This document shows positions 37,402-46,175 of a DNA stretch of 64,000 nucleotides, piece by piece. The DNA is from Ignavibacteriaceae bacterium. Its GTDB lineage: Bacteria > Bacteroidota > Ignavibacteria > Ignavibacteriales > Ignavibacteriaceae. A program made the translations under genes and the position numbers. Below the pieces are notes generated by a model that had not been told where the DNA came from, made no database searches, and saw nothing but the letters and a program-made list of their open reading frames with translations. The DNA lies in NCBI GenBank assembly GCA_013388545.1, contig JACAFB010000002.1:110260-174259 (forward strand), in the 5' to 3' direction. Position 1 is the first letter of the stretch; each line of letters opens with the position of its first letter.

Positions 37402-38925
37402 TTATTTCCTTTTAAAGTTTACAAGTCTAAGACAAACCAAATCCTGAATATTTTCAGCAAGTTTCACAGGGACACTGAAATTATTAACTATCATTGAAAA
37501 AGCAATTGGTTCATTATCTGCAGTTGAAGTATAGCCGGAGAGACTTCGGACATGAGAGATGAATCCGGTTTTAGCTCTTACTTTAGATTCTGCACGGGTA
37601 TTTTTCATTCTTTTACCAAGCGTGCCGTCAATTCCTGCTATTGGTAATGAATTCAGAAACGGAACATAAAAACGGCTTTTATAAAGATAGGATAACAGAG
37701 TCACAATATGACGCGGTGAAATTAGGTTTAAATTTGACAATCCTGAACCATCAACTATTGAAACACCTTCCGGGTTTATGCCCATATCCAGCAAAACATT
37801 TTTAATTGCTTTAATTCCATTTAGGGCTGTTCCTTCACCTTCTTTTTCATAACCAATTGTTTTAAGAAGCTGCTCTGCAAAAAAATTCTGGCTGTTCTTA
37901 TTGATTACTTTAATTATCTCCTTAAGTGGAGGAGACTTAAATGAGAACAATAATTTCAATGAATCGTATTCAAGCGGGTAAGATAAATCGTCAATATCTA
38001 TCGGATAACCTTTAACATAGATCCCTTTTTCCCGAAGCACTTCTTTAAACACAACCATTGAATACTGAGTGGGATTATTGATAGTGCAATAAAGCTTTAC
38101 CGAGTCAGTATTTTCCGATAATTTTCCGAAAATAGTTATGTAATTTGTTCCCCGCTGCCGGTAGATATTAATATTAGTTGCTGAATCTTTAGGAACAATT
38201 TCAACTTCATTTTGGACTATAACATATTTTGTATCCGGGAATAATAATATTTCTGCAGAATTGTCTTTAACATTTCTCTTAACGACAATATCAATGCAAT
38301 TATCATTAAAAGAAATTGCACCTGAAGGAGCAGAGTACCAGTAACTTTCATAATCCCAGGACCATCCTTCGCCAAGGCCATTATCGTCAAAAGCATCATC
38401 ATCGCCAATCAGGTTTCCTCTTATTTCATCAATTCCCATGTTAAGAAGCGAATCGGCGATCATTTTATAAAAGCTTAGCATATCATTTTTATAAAACCTC
38501 CCGGAAATAGTCGGATCGCCAGTTCCCTGAAGAACAAGATCACCAATTAATTCTGGTCCGTCGATCTTACCGCGTATTAATATATTGGTTGTATACTGAT
38601 AATCTTCACCGAGGAGAATTAAACCCGCAGCAGAGGTTATCAATTTCAGATTTGATGCGGGGACAAAAAGTTTATCTTCATTTCTTTTATAAAAATATTC
38701 TCCGGTTTCAAGTGATTGAATCATTACGCCCCAGTTTGCATTTGCAAAATTTGGATCGTTGAAAATATCATCCATCTGATGCGAGAATTCAGCTACGGTT
38801 GATGCTGAATATTTAGTCTGATTAGTTACTGAAGTTGTATCCTGTGATAAGACAAATTCAGTAAAAGCAATAATGATCAGCGTTGAAAGAAAATATTTGT
38901 TAAGCATATTTTTGATAAATTTCAT
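37402..38925 (-). CDS. dacB: D-alanyl-D-alanine carboxypeptidase/endopeptidase (PBP4 type, S13)
   Basis: 507 aa. A signal peptide (about residues 12-27) is followed by the S13 domain with active-site SxxK at S91-K94 (ASNLKLITSAA), the DGSGLSNLN region and the KTG motif (RAKTGFISHVRSLSGY). It trims or cleaves peptidoglycan peptide cross-links in the periplasm. The inserted domain between SxxK and the second motif is present. It overlaps rluB by 26 bp. Confidence 0.93.
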   Translation of the reverse strand: MKFIKNMLNKYFLSTLIIIAFTEFVLSQDTTSVTNQTKYSASTVAEFSHQMDDIFNDPNFANANWGVMIQSLETGEYFYKRNEDKLFVPASNLKLITSAAGLILLGEDYQYTTNILIRGKIDGPELIGDLVLQGTGDPTISGRFYKNDMLSFYKMIADSLLNMGIDEIRGNLIGDDDAFDDNGLGEGWSWDYESYWYSAPSGAISFNDNCIDIVVKRNVKDNSAEILLFPDTKYVIVQNEVEIVPKDSATNINIYRQRGTNYITIFGKLSENTDSVKLYCTINNPTQYSMVVFKEVLREKGIYVKGYPIDIDDLSYPLEYDSLKLLFSFKSPPLKEIIKVINKNSQNFFAEQLLKTIGYEKEGEGTALNGIKAIKNVLLDMGINPEGVSIVDGSGLSNLNLISPRHIVTLLSYLYKSRFYVPFLNSLPIAGIDGTLGKRMKNTRAESKVRAKTGFISHVRSLSGYTSTADNEPIAFSMIVNNFSVPVKLAENIQDLVCLRLVNFKRK

Positions 38926-39607
38926 CGATAATTGTTCTGGATAATTTTTTATAAGAACCTGCAGGTAAATCTACAGTAACGCCTGCAAAACTAACCCGGT
39001 TTAAACTCAAAACCTGATATCCTAATGCCCCGAACATTTTTTTTACATAATGATTTTTCCCTTCTATTCCAGTCACTCTCACAAATCTTTTATCTTTTTT
39101 ATTTCTAAACTGAATTTTTGTAAACCTGCTTTTAGTACCATCGACAATAAGTCCGTTTAACAAATTACTCTCATCGTGATCGGTTAGGGGCTTATCTAAT
39201 TTTACGTCATATTCACGAGGAACTTTGTTAGATGGATGAGTCAGGAAGTTAGCGAACTCTCCATCATTTGTTAAAAACAAAACACCTGTTGTGTTATAGT
39301 CAAGCCGACCTACAGGGTAAATTCTTTCATTTGACTTTACCAGATCAACAACTGTTTTTCTGTTTTTTTCATCACTGGTTGTAGTTACAACTCCCCTTGG
39401 TTTGTTTAATAAAAAGTAGACATGCTTTTTGGGTTTTATTAGTTCGCCGTCAAGGCTGACAAAATCGGTATTTGTATTTATCTTAGTCGATAGTTCAATA
39501 ACGACCTTATCATTTACAGAAACTCTTCCATCTTTAATCAGCTCTTCAGCTTTTCTTCTTGAGGTTACACCGCTATCGGCTAAAAATTTATTCAACCTTA
39601 CTATCAT
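38900..39607 (-). CDS. RsuA/RluB-family pseudouridine synthase
   Basis: 235 aa. An N-terminal S4 RNA-binding domain (MIVRLNKFLADSGVTSRRKAEELI) precedes the catalytic domain with GRLDYNTTGVLFLTNDGE, where the Asp is the nucleophile. It makes pseudouridine in 23S (RluB/E/F type) or 16S (RsuA) rRNA; the exact target cannot be fixed, though the position after scpAB matches the common scpA-scpB-rluB order of many bacteria. Confidence 0.93.
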   Translation of the reverse strand: MIVRLNKFLADSGVTSRRKAEELIKDGRVSVNDKVVIELSTKINTNTDFVSLDGELIKPKKHVYFLLNKPRGVVTTTSDEKNRKTVVDLVKSNERIYPVGRLDYNTTGVLFLTNDGEFANFLTHPSNKVPREYDVKLDKPLTDHDESNLLNGLIVDGTKSRFTKIQFRNKKDKRFVRVTGIEGKNHYVKKMFGALGYQVLSLNRVSFAGVTVDLPAGSYKKLSRTIIDEIYQKYA

Positions 39608-40241
39608 CAGTTAAACTTTCATCCTGTTTTGTTTCCAGGTTTTCTTCAACTAAATTCATCATAATTTTACGTTTCTGTTCAAGGAAATCTTCATCGTTCA
39701 TTATTTCTTCAATTTCTCTTGGTTTAGGAAGATCTGTCAGCTTATGCAAACCAAAGTATTTCAAAAACTCATTTGTAGTTGTATAGAGAAGAGGTCTTCC
39801 AACAGTTTCTGCACGACCTGAAATTGTAATTAGATTTTTTTCAAGTAATGTATTCAGAATATAATCAGAATTTACTCCGCGAATTGATTCAAGCTCGGGT
39901 TTTGTAAGCGGCTGTTTATAAGCAATAATTGCAAGTGTTTCCAGGGCTGCCTGACTAAGTCTTCTCTTCGACCTTTCTGATGATAAGAACCCAACATACT
40001 TGGCAAAATCAGAAATGGTAGCAAATGCATAACCCTGAGCAATTCTGATTATCCGGAACGAGTTTCCCTGCTTTTCGTAAGAAATATTTAATTCATTTAC
40101 ACATTCATCAACCTCTTCCGGAGATATTTGAACGTCTTCTCCATCAATTCCTTTTATTGCGCGGATGATTTCAATCGCAGGAATCGGTTCATCGGATGAA
40201 AATATCAGAGATTCAATAACTGATGAATAAATTTTATCCAT
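39588..40241 (-). CDS. scpB: segregation and condensation protein B
   Basis: 217 aa. Winged-helix domains with SLIFSSDEPIPAIEI at the start and LSQAALETLAIIAYKQPLTKPELESIRGVNSDYIL at about residues 95-130 match ScpB. It forms the SMC-ScpAB condensin complex together with ScpA. The ATG at 40241 overlaps the scpA 3' end by 8 bases, and the stop region overlaps rluB by 20. The acidic C-terminal tail is longer than in some homologues. Confidence 0.94.
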   Translation of the reverse strand: MDKIYSSVIESLIFSSDEPIPAIEIIRAIKGIDGEDVQISPEEVDECVNELNISYEKQGNSFRIIRIAQGYAFATISDFAKYVGFLSSERSKRRLSQAALETLAIIAYKQPLTKPELESIRGVNSDYILNTLLEKNLITISGRAETVGRPLLYTTTNEFLKYFGLHKLTDLPKPREIEEIMNDEDFLEQKRKIMMNLVEENLETKQDESLTDDSKVE

Positions 40242-40953
40242 TTGAAATAAGGTGTATTATGAATTCATTACTTTTTTTTGTGGTCTTAATTCCTATTCTA
40301 CCAATTTTAACTAATTCAAGCAGCGCAATGAATGTAACTATAATTCTAAGTTTTTCAGTCATTCCCAGAACGAGTTTTGTAAAGAGGAGTTCTTTTTCAT
40401 TCTCAACCATTTCAAGTATATATTCAATCTGTTCATCAATAGTAATATTTGGTCTGCTTATCTGATGAATTATTTCTGGTTTTACCCCATCGATCACTTG
40501 CTTGAACGCTTTGGCAAGATCGTAAATTGAAACATTCTTGAGTAAAATTTCTAATTCGCCTGGTTTTTCTTTTTCGTCTTCAGAAAAATATCCTCTGAAT
40601 CTTAGCTTTTGCTGATTTGATTCAAGGAACGTAAGATCTTCCGCCACCTCTTTATATTTTTTATATTCAAGTAAAGCTTTAATCAGGTCAGCACGCGGAT
40701 CGATCTCTTCACCGCTTTCATCAAATTCTCTTGGTAAAAGCATTCTGACTTTAATGTGCATCAACGTTGAAGCCATAAGGATAAAATCTCCGGCAGTCTC
40801 AAGATCGAGCATCTTAATTAAATTAACATATTCAAGAAACTCTTTGGTAATTTTAGAAATCGGGATATCGTAAATATTTAATTCATCTCTTTTAATGAAG
40901 AACAGAAGCAGGTCGAGCGGGCCTTCAAATTGCTCTAACTTGATCTTATACAT
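40234..40953 (-). CDS. scpA: segregation and condensation protein A
   Basis: 239 aa. The N-terminal EQFEGPLDLLLFFIKRDELNIYDIPISKI and the C-terminal FIALLELVKIGRI are the two kleisin ends that close the SMC ring. The middle is charged and coiled. The ATG at 40953 is used; a TTG two codons upstream overlaps the trpS stop and is less likely. smc itself is not in the window. Confidence 0.94.
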   Translation of the reverse strand: MYKIKLEQFEGPLDLLLFFIKRDELNIYDIPISKITKEFLEYVNLIKMLDLETAGDFILMASTLMHIKVRMLLPREFDESGEEIDPRADLIKALLEYKKYKEVAEDLTFLESNQQKLRFRGYFSEDEKEKPGELEILLKNVSIYDLAKAFKQVIDGVKPEIIHQISRPNITIDEQIEYILEMVENEKELLFTKLVLGMTEKLRIIVTFIALLELVKIGRIGIKTTKKSNEFIIHLISNG

Positions 40954-40955
40954 AA

Positions 40956-41936
40956 TCAACCCATTTTCATTTTTTCATGTACTTCCATCATAGTAGCTGC
41001 TGCAACTTTTTTTGCACGTTTCTCGCCGTCATCAAGTATTTCAAGCACCTCATTTTTTCTTGACTGGTAGTAATTTCTTTTTTCTCTCATAGGCTCAAGG
41101 AATTCGCTTAATCTTGATGCACATTTCAATTTACAATCAACACATCCAAGCGCTCCCGACCGGCAATCAATGTCTATCTGAGGAACTTCTGAAGTATTAA
41201 ACTTTTTATGATAAGAAAATACTAAACATATCTGAGGATTACCCGGGTCTCCTTTTCTAATCTTTTGAGGATCGGTAACTGCCTTTTTCAATTTAGATTT
41301 AATAATATCAGATTCATCAGAAAGAAGAATTGTATTATTCAAAGACTTACTCATTTTTGCAGAACCATCAAGACCCATCAGCCGCGAAAAGTTTGTTAGT
41401 AAAGGCTCGGGTTCAGGAAATACTTCTCCATACTGGTTGTTGAATCTTCTTGCAATTTCCCTGGTAATTTCAATATGCGGGACCTGATCTTCTCCAACCG
41501 GAACTCCAACTCCTTTGTACAAAAGAATGTCTGCCGCCTGCAAAACCGGGTAACCAAGATGACCAAAGATTACATTGTCGATATTCAAATCCCGAACCTG
41601 TTCTTTTACTGTAGGATTTCTCTCGAGTCTGCTTACAGTTATAAGCATTCCAAAAATCAAGGTTAATTCAGTGTGTTCTTTGATTTGTGATTGCCTGAAC
41701 ATTGGACTTAATTGAGGATTCAGACCAGCAGCCAGCCAGTCAATAAGCATTTCAATTGAATTATCATAAACATCAGATGTATTCAAATCTGTTGTTAAAA
41801 CGTGATAATCTGCAATAAGATGGAAACTTTCATATTCATTTTGAAGATTAACCCAATTTTCAAGCGCTCCGACATAGTGTCCGATATGCAGCTTTCCGGA
41901 TGGTCTCATTCCGCTTAAAATTCTTTTTTTGCTCAT
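40956..41936 (-). CDS. trpS: tryptophanyl-tRNA synthetase
   Basis: 326 aa. Class I signatures are GMRPSGKLHIGHYVGAL (HIGH box) and KMSKS within GLDGSAKMSKSLNN. It charges tRNA-Trp in the cytoplasm. The C-terminal part contains a CVDCKLKC cysteine cluster. A sigma-70-like promoter lies just upstream (41946-41974) and would start transcription within a few bases of the ATG. It leads the scpAB-rluB-dacB-lysS unit. Confidence 0.96.
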   Translation of the reverse strand: MSKKRILSGMRPSGKLHIGHYVGALENWVNLQNEYESFHLIADYHVLTTDLNTSDVYDNSIEMLIDWLAAGLNPQLSPMFRQSQIKEHTELTLIFGMLITVSRLERNPTVKEQVRDLNIDNVIFGHLGYPVLQAADILLYKGVGVPVGEDQVPHIEITREIARRFNNQYGEVFPEPEPLLTNFSRLMGLDGSAKMSKSLNNTILLSDESDIIKSKLKKAVTDPQKIRKGDPGNPQICLVFSYHKKFNTSEVPQIDIDCRSGALGCVDCKLKCASRLSEFLEPMREKRNYYQSRKNEVLEILDDGEKRAKKVAAATMMEVHEKMKMG

Positions 41937-41945
41937 TACAACTAA

Positions 41946-41974
41946 TTAATAATTTTATTTATTAAAGATAACAA
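41946..41974 (-). promoter_or_regulatory. sigma-70-like promoter for the trpS operon
   Basis: On the minus strand TTGTTA (plus 41969-41974) and TATTAA (plus 41946-41951) are 17 bp apart. The predicted start lies only three or four bases before the trpS ATG, which would give a nearly leaderless message. Each hexamer matches consensus at four positions. Confidence 0.35.
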
Positions 41975-42013
41975 ATATGCTTAAAATTTACTGAGGTTGA
42001 TAAAAGATCTGAT

Positions 42014-42418
42014 TCAGGATAAATAAAGATAAGGTTTCCATTTTTCATCAAGTTTACCAACAACATTTTTAATAAACATTATATGGCTTGGTTTAAATGG
42101 ACGATTTAGCAGGAGCATTTTAGCTTCATCAGGAGTTCTGTCGCCTTTTTTATTATTGCATAAGGTGCAGGCGGTTATCAGATTTTCCCAGGAATCTGTT
42201 CCACCTTTCGCTTTTGGAATAACATGGTCAATAGTTAATTGCAAATCTCCTCTCCCACAATAACCACACTTATAAGCATCTCTCCTTAAAATGTTTTTTC
42301 TTGACAGAACAACCTTTTTGTAAGGAACATTAACAAATCGGCTTAAACGGATGACGCTTGGCCAGGGGTAAGTATAATTAACTGATCTGATGCTCTTTCG
42401 TGAGTCATCAATAACCAT
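42014..42418 (-). CDS. HNH endonuclease family protein (5' end uncertain)
   Basis: 134 aa from the first ATG. The HNH zinc-binding core has CxxC at 51/54, the catalytic DH at 64-65 (LTIDHVIPKAKGGTDSWENL) and a second CxxC at 84/87. Homologues of this stand-alone chromosomal HNH family usually begin with a conserved VLILNxSYEPxTVCxxKKA segment. That sequence is present here upstream of the ATG (42419-42550) but has no ATG, GTG or TTG start, so the real 5' end, or a sequence error, is unresolved. The substrate of this family is unknown to me. Confidence 0.8.
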   Translation of the reverse strand: MVIDDSRKSIRSVNYTYPWPSVIRLSRFVNVPYKKVVLSRKNILRRDAYKCGYCGRGDLQLTIDHVIPKAKGGTDSWENLITACTLCNNKKGDRTPDEAKMLLLNRPFKPSHIMFIKNVVGKLDEKWKPYLYLS

Positions 42419-42550
42419 TTCAGCTTTTCCCAGGTAACAAAGAATGAACGCTTTTTTTATTGTACATACCGTTATAGGTTCATAGCTCTGATTAAGGATT
42501 AAAACTTTTGCATTAAGTTTACCGTTTACATGCTTTGAAGATTCGAAGAC
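42419..42550 (-). other. conserved coding-like 5' extension of the HNH gene without a start codon
   Basis: In frame with the HNH protein, 44 open codons run back to a TAG at 42551-42553. They translate to a family-typical N-terminus (VLILNQSYEPITVCTIKKAF, then ILCYLGKAE). None of these codons is ATG, GTG or TTG. An ATG at 42511-42513 lies one frame over and stops after four codons, so a one-base indel there would restore a normal start. Confidence 0.6.
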
Positions 42551-42742
42551 CTACTCCTTTTTTATGACTTTCATTGTGAAATAAATTCTTAAAACTACTC
42601 TTGCTATTATTAATAAAATTGCTACGCTTAAAAGATAAACAAATGATTCACGCGGAACCAAATCAAGCAGCATTATTATTATTAAGGCAAACACAACTAC
42701 TATCGAACCATAATTGAAAAAAGAATATAAATTGTTTTTCAT
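42551..42742 (-). CDS. small two-helix membrane protein
   Basis: 63 aa starting MKNNLYSFFNYG, with two membrane helices (about residues 12-28 and 35-54) and a basic C-terminus ending VIKKE. The ATG at 42742 is preferred over in-frame upstream starts (42760 and 42793) because CAGG sits five bases before it. No recognised family. It lies between acpS and the HNH gene in the same orientation. Confidence 0.5.
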   Translation of the reverse strand: MKNNLYSFFNYGSIVVVFALIIIMLLDLVPRESFVYLLSVAILLIIARVVLRIYFTMKVIKKE

Positions 42743-42808
42743 CTTAACCTGTTTTAACATATTAAAATTAATCAGCCCGTGCGTTTTTATCAATCCAAAA
42801 AATTGTTT

Positions 42809-43213
42809 TCAGTAATGATTATGACTTATGGCATCACTTCCGTTTTTATCAATGATCGCTACAACAGCTACATAATCTCTCGAGTGGCTTATAGAGATCT
42901 TCAGGCTTTTATCGACCGATAAGAAATCTTTTAGTTTTCCACTTAATCTTACGATAGGCATTCCGTTTATCTCGTTAAGGATTTCAATATTCTGCCAGCT
43001 TAAACCTTCATCCCAGGCTGTTGATAGTGCCTTGTAAACGGCTTCTTTCGCAGCAAACCTTGCAGCAAGATGCTGATATTTGTTGCTTTTAGCTAAACAG
43101 TATTCAATTTCCCGGGGTGTAAAAATTTTTTTTAGGAAAGCATCACCAAATTCATCAACACTTTTCTTTACCCGGTCAATTTCAATTATGTCTATTCCAA
43201 TTCCTATTACCAT
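42809..43213 (-). CDS. acpS: holo-[acyl-carrier-protein] synthase
   Basis: 134 aa. It transfers phosphopantetheine from CoA to ACP. The magnesium-binding IGIDIIEIDRVKKSV at the start and FAAKEAVYKALSTAW with the catalytic Glu/Lys are both present, as is the late ISISHSRDYVAVVAII. It is 18 bases downstream of the gamma-glutamyltranspeptidase gene. Confidence 0.95.
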   Translation of the reverse strand: MVIGIGIDIIEIDRVKKSVDEFGDAFLKKIFTPREIEYCLAKSNKYQHLAARFAAKEAVYKALSTAWDEGLSWQNIEILNEINGMPIVRLSGKLKDFLSVDKSLKISISHSRDYVAVVAIIDKNGSDAISHNHY

Positions 43214-43230
43214 TTAATTATTCTTTTGTC

Positions 43231-44928
43231 TTAATAACCAGCTGCTCCTCCAAAACCTCTTGGATCTGTTGCACCATAAATCATTCCTTGTATGTTGTCT
43301 ATAAGAATTCCTTCTACCCTTCCTAAAGTTTGCTCATTTCCTATTGCGTAGCCTTTTTCAATTAAATTGTTTTTTAAATCGTTCGATAATCCAAATTTTT
43401 CAAAAAATATTTCATCGGGAAAAAGCTGATGATGAATGCGGGGTTTATCAATAGCTTCCTGTATATCCATTCCAAAATCGATTACATTCATAATTACCTG
43501 CAAAACAACAGTAATAATTGTAGAACCGCCGGGGCTTCCTAAAATCAAAAAAGGCAAACTGTCTTTCAGTACAATTGTCGGAGTCATTGAACTAAGCATT
43601 CTTTTTTGCGGTTGAACCGAGTTAGCCTCATTTCCAAGAAGCCCAAACTGATTTGGGAAACCGGGCTTTATACTAAAATCATCCATTTCGTTATTTAATA
43701 AAAAGCCTGCACCTTCAACAACAATTTTAGAACCGTAAGCAGAATTTATCGTGGTTGTTGTACTAACTGCATTTCCGAGCGAATCATACACAGAGTAATG
43801 AGTTGTTTCACTGCCCTCAATAATTTCAAAAGGAGTCCCGGGAAGTATTTCAATTGACGGGATGGCATTATTTTTTATTTTCCGGAAAAGAGAATCAGCA
43901 TAACTTTTAGAGAGAATCCATTGTTTAGGCACAGGATAAAAATCCTCATCACCGATATGAACTGATCTATCTGCAAATGCAAATTTCATTGCTGAAATTA
44001 ATCTGTGAAGATATTCACTACTTCCCCAATCGTCTTTATTAAACTGGTAATTTTCAAGAATGTTAAGCATCTGAATGAGCATCAATCCACCGGCACTTGG
44101 AGGGCCCATTGAAATAACATCATAACCCCGATAACTTCCCATAACGGGTATTCTTTCAACAGGTTTATATATTTGTAGATCTTCGAGGCTCGTGTTACCA
44201 CCCAAAGAATTGATTTGCTCGACAATTAAACCGGCAGTTTTACCTCTGTAAAAACCATCAAGTCCCTGATCACGAATTAATGTAAGTGTATTTGCTAAAT
44301 CGCTCTGAACAAATAATTCGCCCTCATAGAATTCCTCTCCTGATTTTGTAAATATTTTTTTTGTTGATTCATATTTCGAAAAGTCAGAAAAATTTCTGTT
44401 AAATGATTCGGCGGTTCTAAAATCAAGAATGAATCCGTCAGAGGCTAACTCAATTGCCGGTTGCACCACCTCTGATAAAGGCATAGTTCCGTAATTCTCA
44501 AGAGCATAAATTAATCCTGCAACGCTTCCCGGTACGCCTACCGATAAAGCTCCCTCTTCGCTTAGTTTAGGAATAACATTTCCAAGAGAATCAAGGTACA
44601 TTTGTTTAAAGGCACTGCCGGGTGCTTTTTCTCTGAAATCGATGGTTATATTTCTTCCATCCTGAAGATGAATTACCATAAATCCACCTCCGCCAAGATT
44701 TCCCGCTGAAGGATAGGTAACTGCAAGTGCAAATCCAACTGCTACTGCTGCATCAACGGCATTTCCGCCTTTCTTTAATATTTGGATACCGACTTCAGAA
44801 GCGATTTTACTAGCTGAAACAACCATCCCGTTTTTTGAGTGAACAGGATCAGGCGATTGCCCAAAAGAATTGTTTGCTAAGAAAAGCAGGAAAATAAGTA
44901 ACCGGGAAACCTTAAAAAATGTGAGCAT
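43231..44928 (-). CDS. ggt: gamma-glutamyltranspeptidase
   Basis: 565 aa. A signal peptide (about residues 7-23, ending SFGQ) precedes the Ntn-hydrolase proenzyme. Autocleavage is expected before T376 in SETTHYSVYDSLGNAV, which becomes the catalytic Thr of the small subunit; LLNNEMDDF and GSPGGSTIITVV follow. It hydrolyses or transfers gamma-glutamyl groups of glutathione-like peptides in the periplasm. It overlaps the MCE gene by 17 bp. Confidence 0.94.
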   Translation of the reverse strand: MLTFFKVSRLLIFLLFLANNSFGQSPDPVHSKNGMVVSASKIASEVGIQILKKGGNAVDAAVAVGFALAVTYPSAGNLGGGGFMVIHLQDGRNITIDFREKAPGSAFKQMYLDSLGNVIPKLSEEGALSVGVPGSVAGLIYALENYGTMPLSEVVQPAIELASDGFILDFRTAESFNRNFSDFSKYESTKKIFTKSGEEFYEGELFVQSDLANTLTLIRDQGLDGFYRGKTAGLIVEQINSLGGNTSLEDLQIYKPVERIPVMGSYRGYDVISMGPPSAGGLMLIQMLNILENYQFNKDDWGSSEYLHRLISAMKFAFADRSVHIGDEDFYPVPKQWILSKSYADSLFRKIKNNAIPSIEILPGTPFEIIEGSETTHYSVYDSLGNAVSTTTTINSAYGSKIVVEGAGFLLNNEMDDFSIKPGFPNQFGLLGNEANSVQPQKRMLSSMTPTIVLKDSLPFLILGSPGGSTIITVVLQVIMNVIDFGMDIQEAIDKPRIHHQLFPDEIFFEKFGLSNDLKNNLIEKGYAIGNEQTLGRVEGILIDNIQGMIYGATDPRGFGGAAGY

Positions 44929-45820
44929 TTACTTCTATTCCTTTATCTTTTAACTGCTCTATTAAAAGCCTGGTTAGTTCATTAACCTGGTTTAATGATT
45001 GTTTGACATCATTCAAGAGATTAGGATCGTACAAAATTTTACCAATATTGTTTTGTTGACTTGTTGTCTCATTTGTTATCTTATTTAAGCTGACAAGCAG
45101 CGAATCAGTTTGAACTAAAACATTGTTAAGTTTTTCCAGTGATGATTCGATGTTACCAGAATTGTTTGAAATGAATGTTTTCGTTTCTTCTGCAAGTAAA
45201 TTGGCATTCGAAATAAGAGATTTAAGTGCGGTTCTGTTTTCATCTACAAGAAGATTTATTTTTTGTGTTAATGTACTAAGATTTGAAAGAGAATTTTTCA
45301 GATCATTTTCAAGCTGGCGATCGGTCAAATAATTATTTAACGAACTGAGTGTAATCCGAAAGTCTTTTAGAGAAGATATCAGATCACCCTGTACACTTCC
45401 CAATACGGAAAGAACTCCGGGTATATCAGTTTCAAATTTGCCTTCATGAATTTTATTTAAATCAAGATTATTTTCTGAAGCACCGGGAGAGATTTCGACT
45501 TTTTTCCCGCCCATTAAATCAAGCATTGCAACATAAAACTGAGCATCCTCTTTCAATTTTATGTCATTATCAACTTTGAGCTTTACAATTACATGTTTCG
45601 ACTGAATATTAAAATCTTCAACAAATCCTTTGCGAACTCCGTTAACACTTACATTATCTCCCACTTCAAGACCGGAGACATTAGGAAATTTGACCAGTAC
45701 GGTGTTTTCTGTCTGAGTCAGGTTAAAATTTTTTGCCCAACCAAATATCCATAAAAACAAAATCGTACCTAAAACAGAAATGATTCCTACTTTAATTTCA
45801 GTTTTTCTTTGATCTTTCAT
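44912..45820 (-). CDS. MCE/MlaD-family lipid-transport substrate-binding protein
   Basis: 302 aa. An N-terminal membrane helix (about residues 8-26) is followed by one MCE domain (about 38-115, VLVKFPNVSGLEVGDNVSVNGVRKGFVEDF) and a long helical and coiled C-terminus. MCE proteins form hexameric rings or tubes that carry lipids between membranes with MlaE/F-type permease and ATPase, neither of which is in the window. Both neighbours overlap it (23 bp upstream, 17 bp downstream). Confidence 0.88.
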   Translation of the reverse strand: MKDQRKTEIKVGIISVLGTILFLWIFGWAKNFNLTQTENTVLVKFPNVSGLEVGDNVSVNGVRKGFVEDFNIQSKHVIVKLKVDNDIKLKEDAQFYVAMLDLMGGKKVEISPGASENNLDLNKIHEGKFETDIPGVLSVLGSVQGDLISSLKDFRITLSSLNNYLTDRQLENDLKNSLSNLSTLTQKINLLVDENRTALKSLISNANLLAEETKTFISNNSGNIESSLEKLNNVLVQTDSLLVSLNKITNETTSQQNNIGKILYDPNLLNDVKQSLNQVNELTRLLIEQLKDKGIEVNAHIF

Positions 45821-46175
45821 GATTATTTCCAGTATTTAAAAGTGCTTGAATTTCAAATAACTCTTTCCGCTCAATAATACTATCCTCGAACGCCCGCTGT
45901 AATTTTGTGACAAGAGTGTCGATGTTTTCAGGAAGTGAATCCAGACTTTGAGATTTCTTAACATAGTCTTCCAGAAATATTTTTAAGCTGTCTTTTTCCG
46001 GTGAGGCTTTGATAGTATTAAACTCAGTTTCAAGATCATCAATAATATACTCACCGATAATCTGTTTACCTGTTTTTCCAAAATAATCGGATAATTTATA
46101 CTTTATAAGATAAATTGCAACCGCAACTATAATCGTTAATACAATTACAGATTTGACGAAACATCCTGGTTTCAT
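45798..46175 (-). CDS. single-pass membrane protein between CNNM and MCE genes, unknown
   Basis: 125 aa. One N-terminal helix (about residues 8-24) precedes a helical, charged periplasmic domain (about 40-110). I do not recognise a family. The start overlaps the CNNM gene stop by four bases and the end overlaps the MCE gene by 23, so it is fixed within this operon. A role as an accessory to the MCE protein is plausible but not shown by sequence. Confidence 0.6.
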   Translation of the reverse strand: MKPGCFVKSVIVLTIIVAVAIYLIKYKLSDYFGKTGKQIIGEYIIDDLETEFNTIKASPEKDSLKIFLEDYVKKSQSLDSLPENIDTLVTKLQRAFEDSIIERKELFEIQALLNTGNNHERSKKN

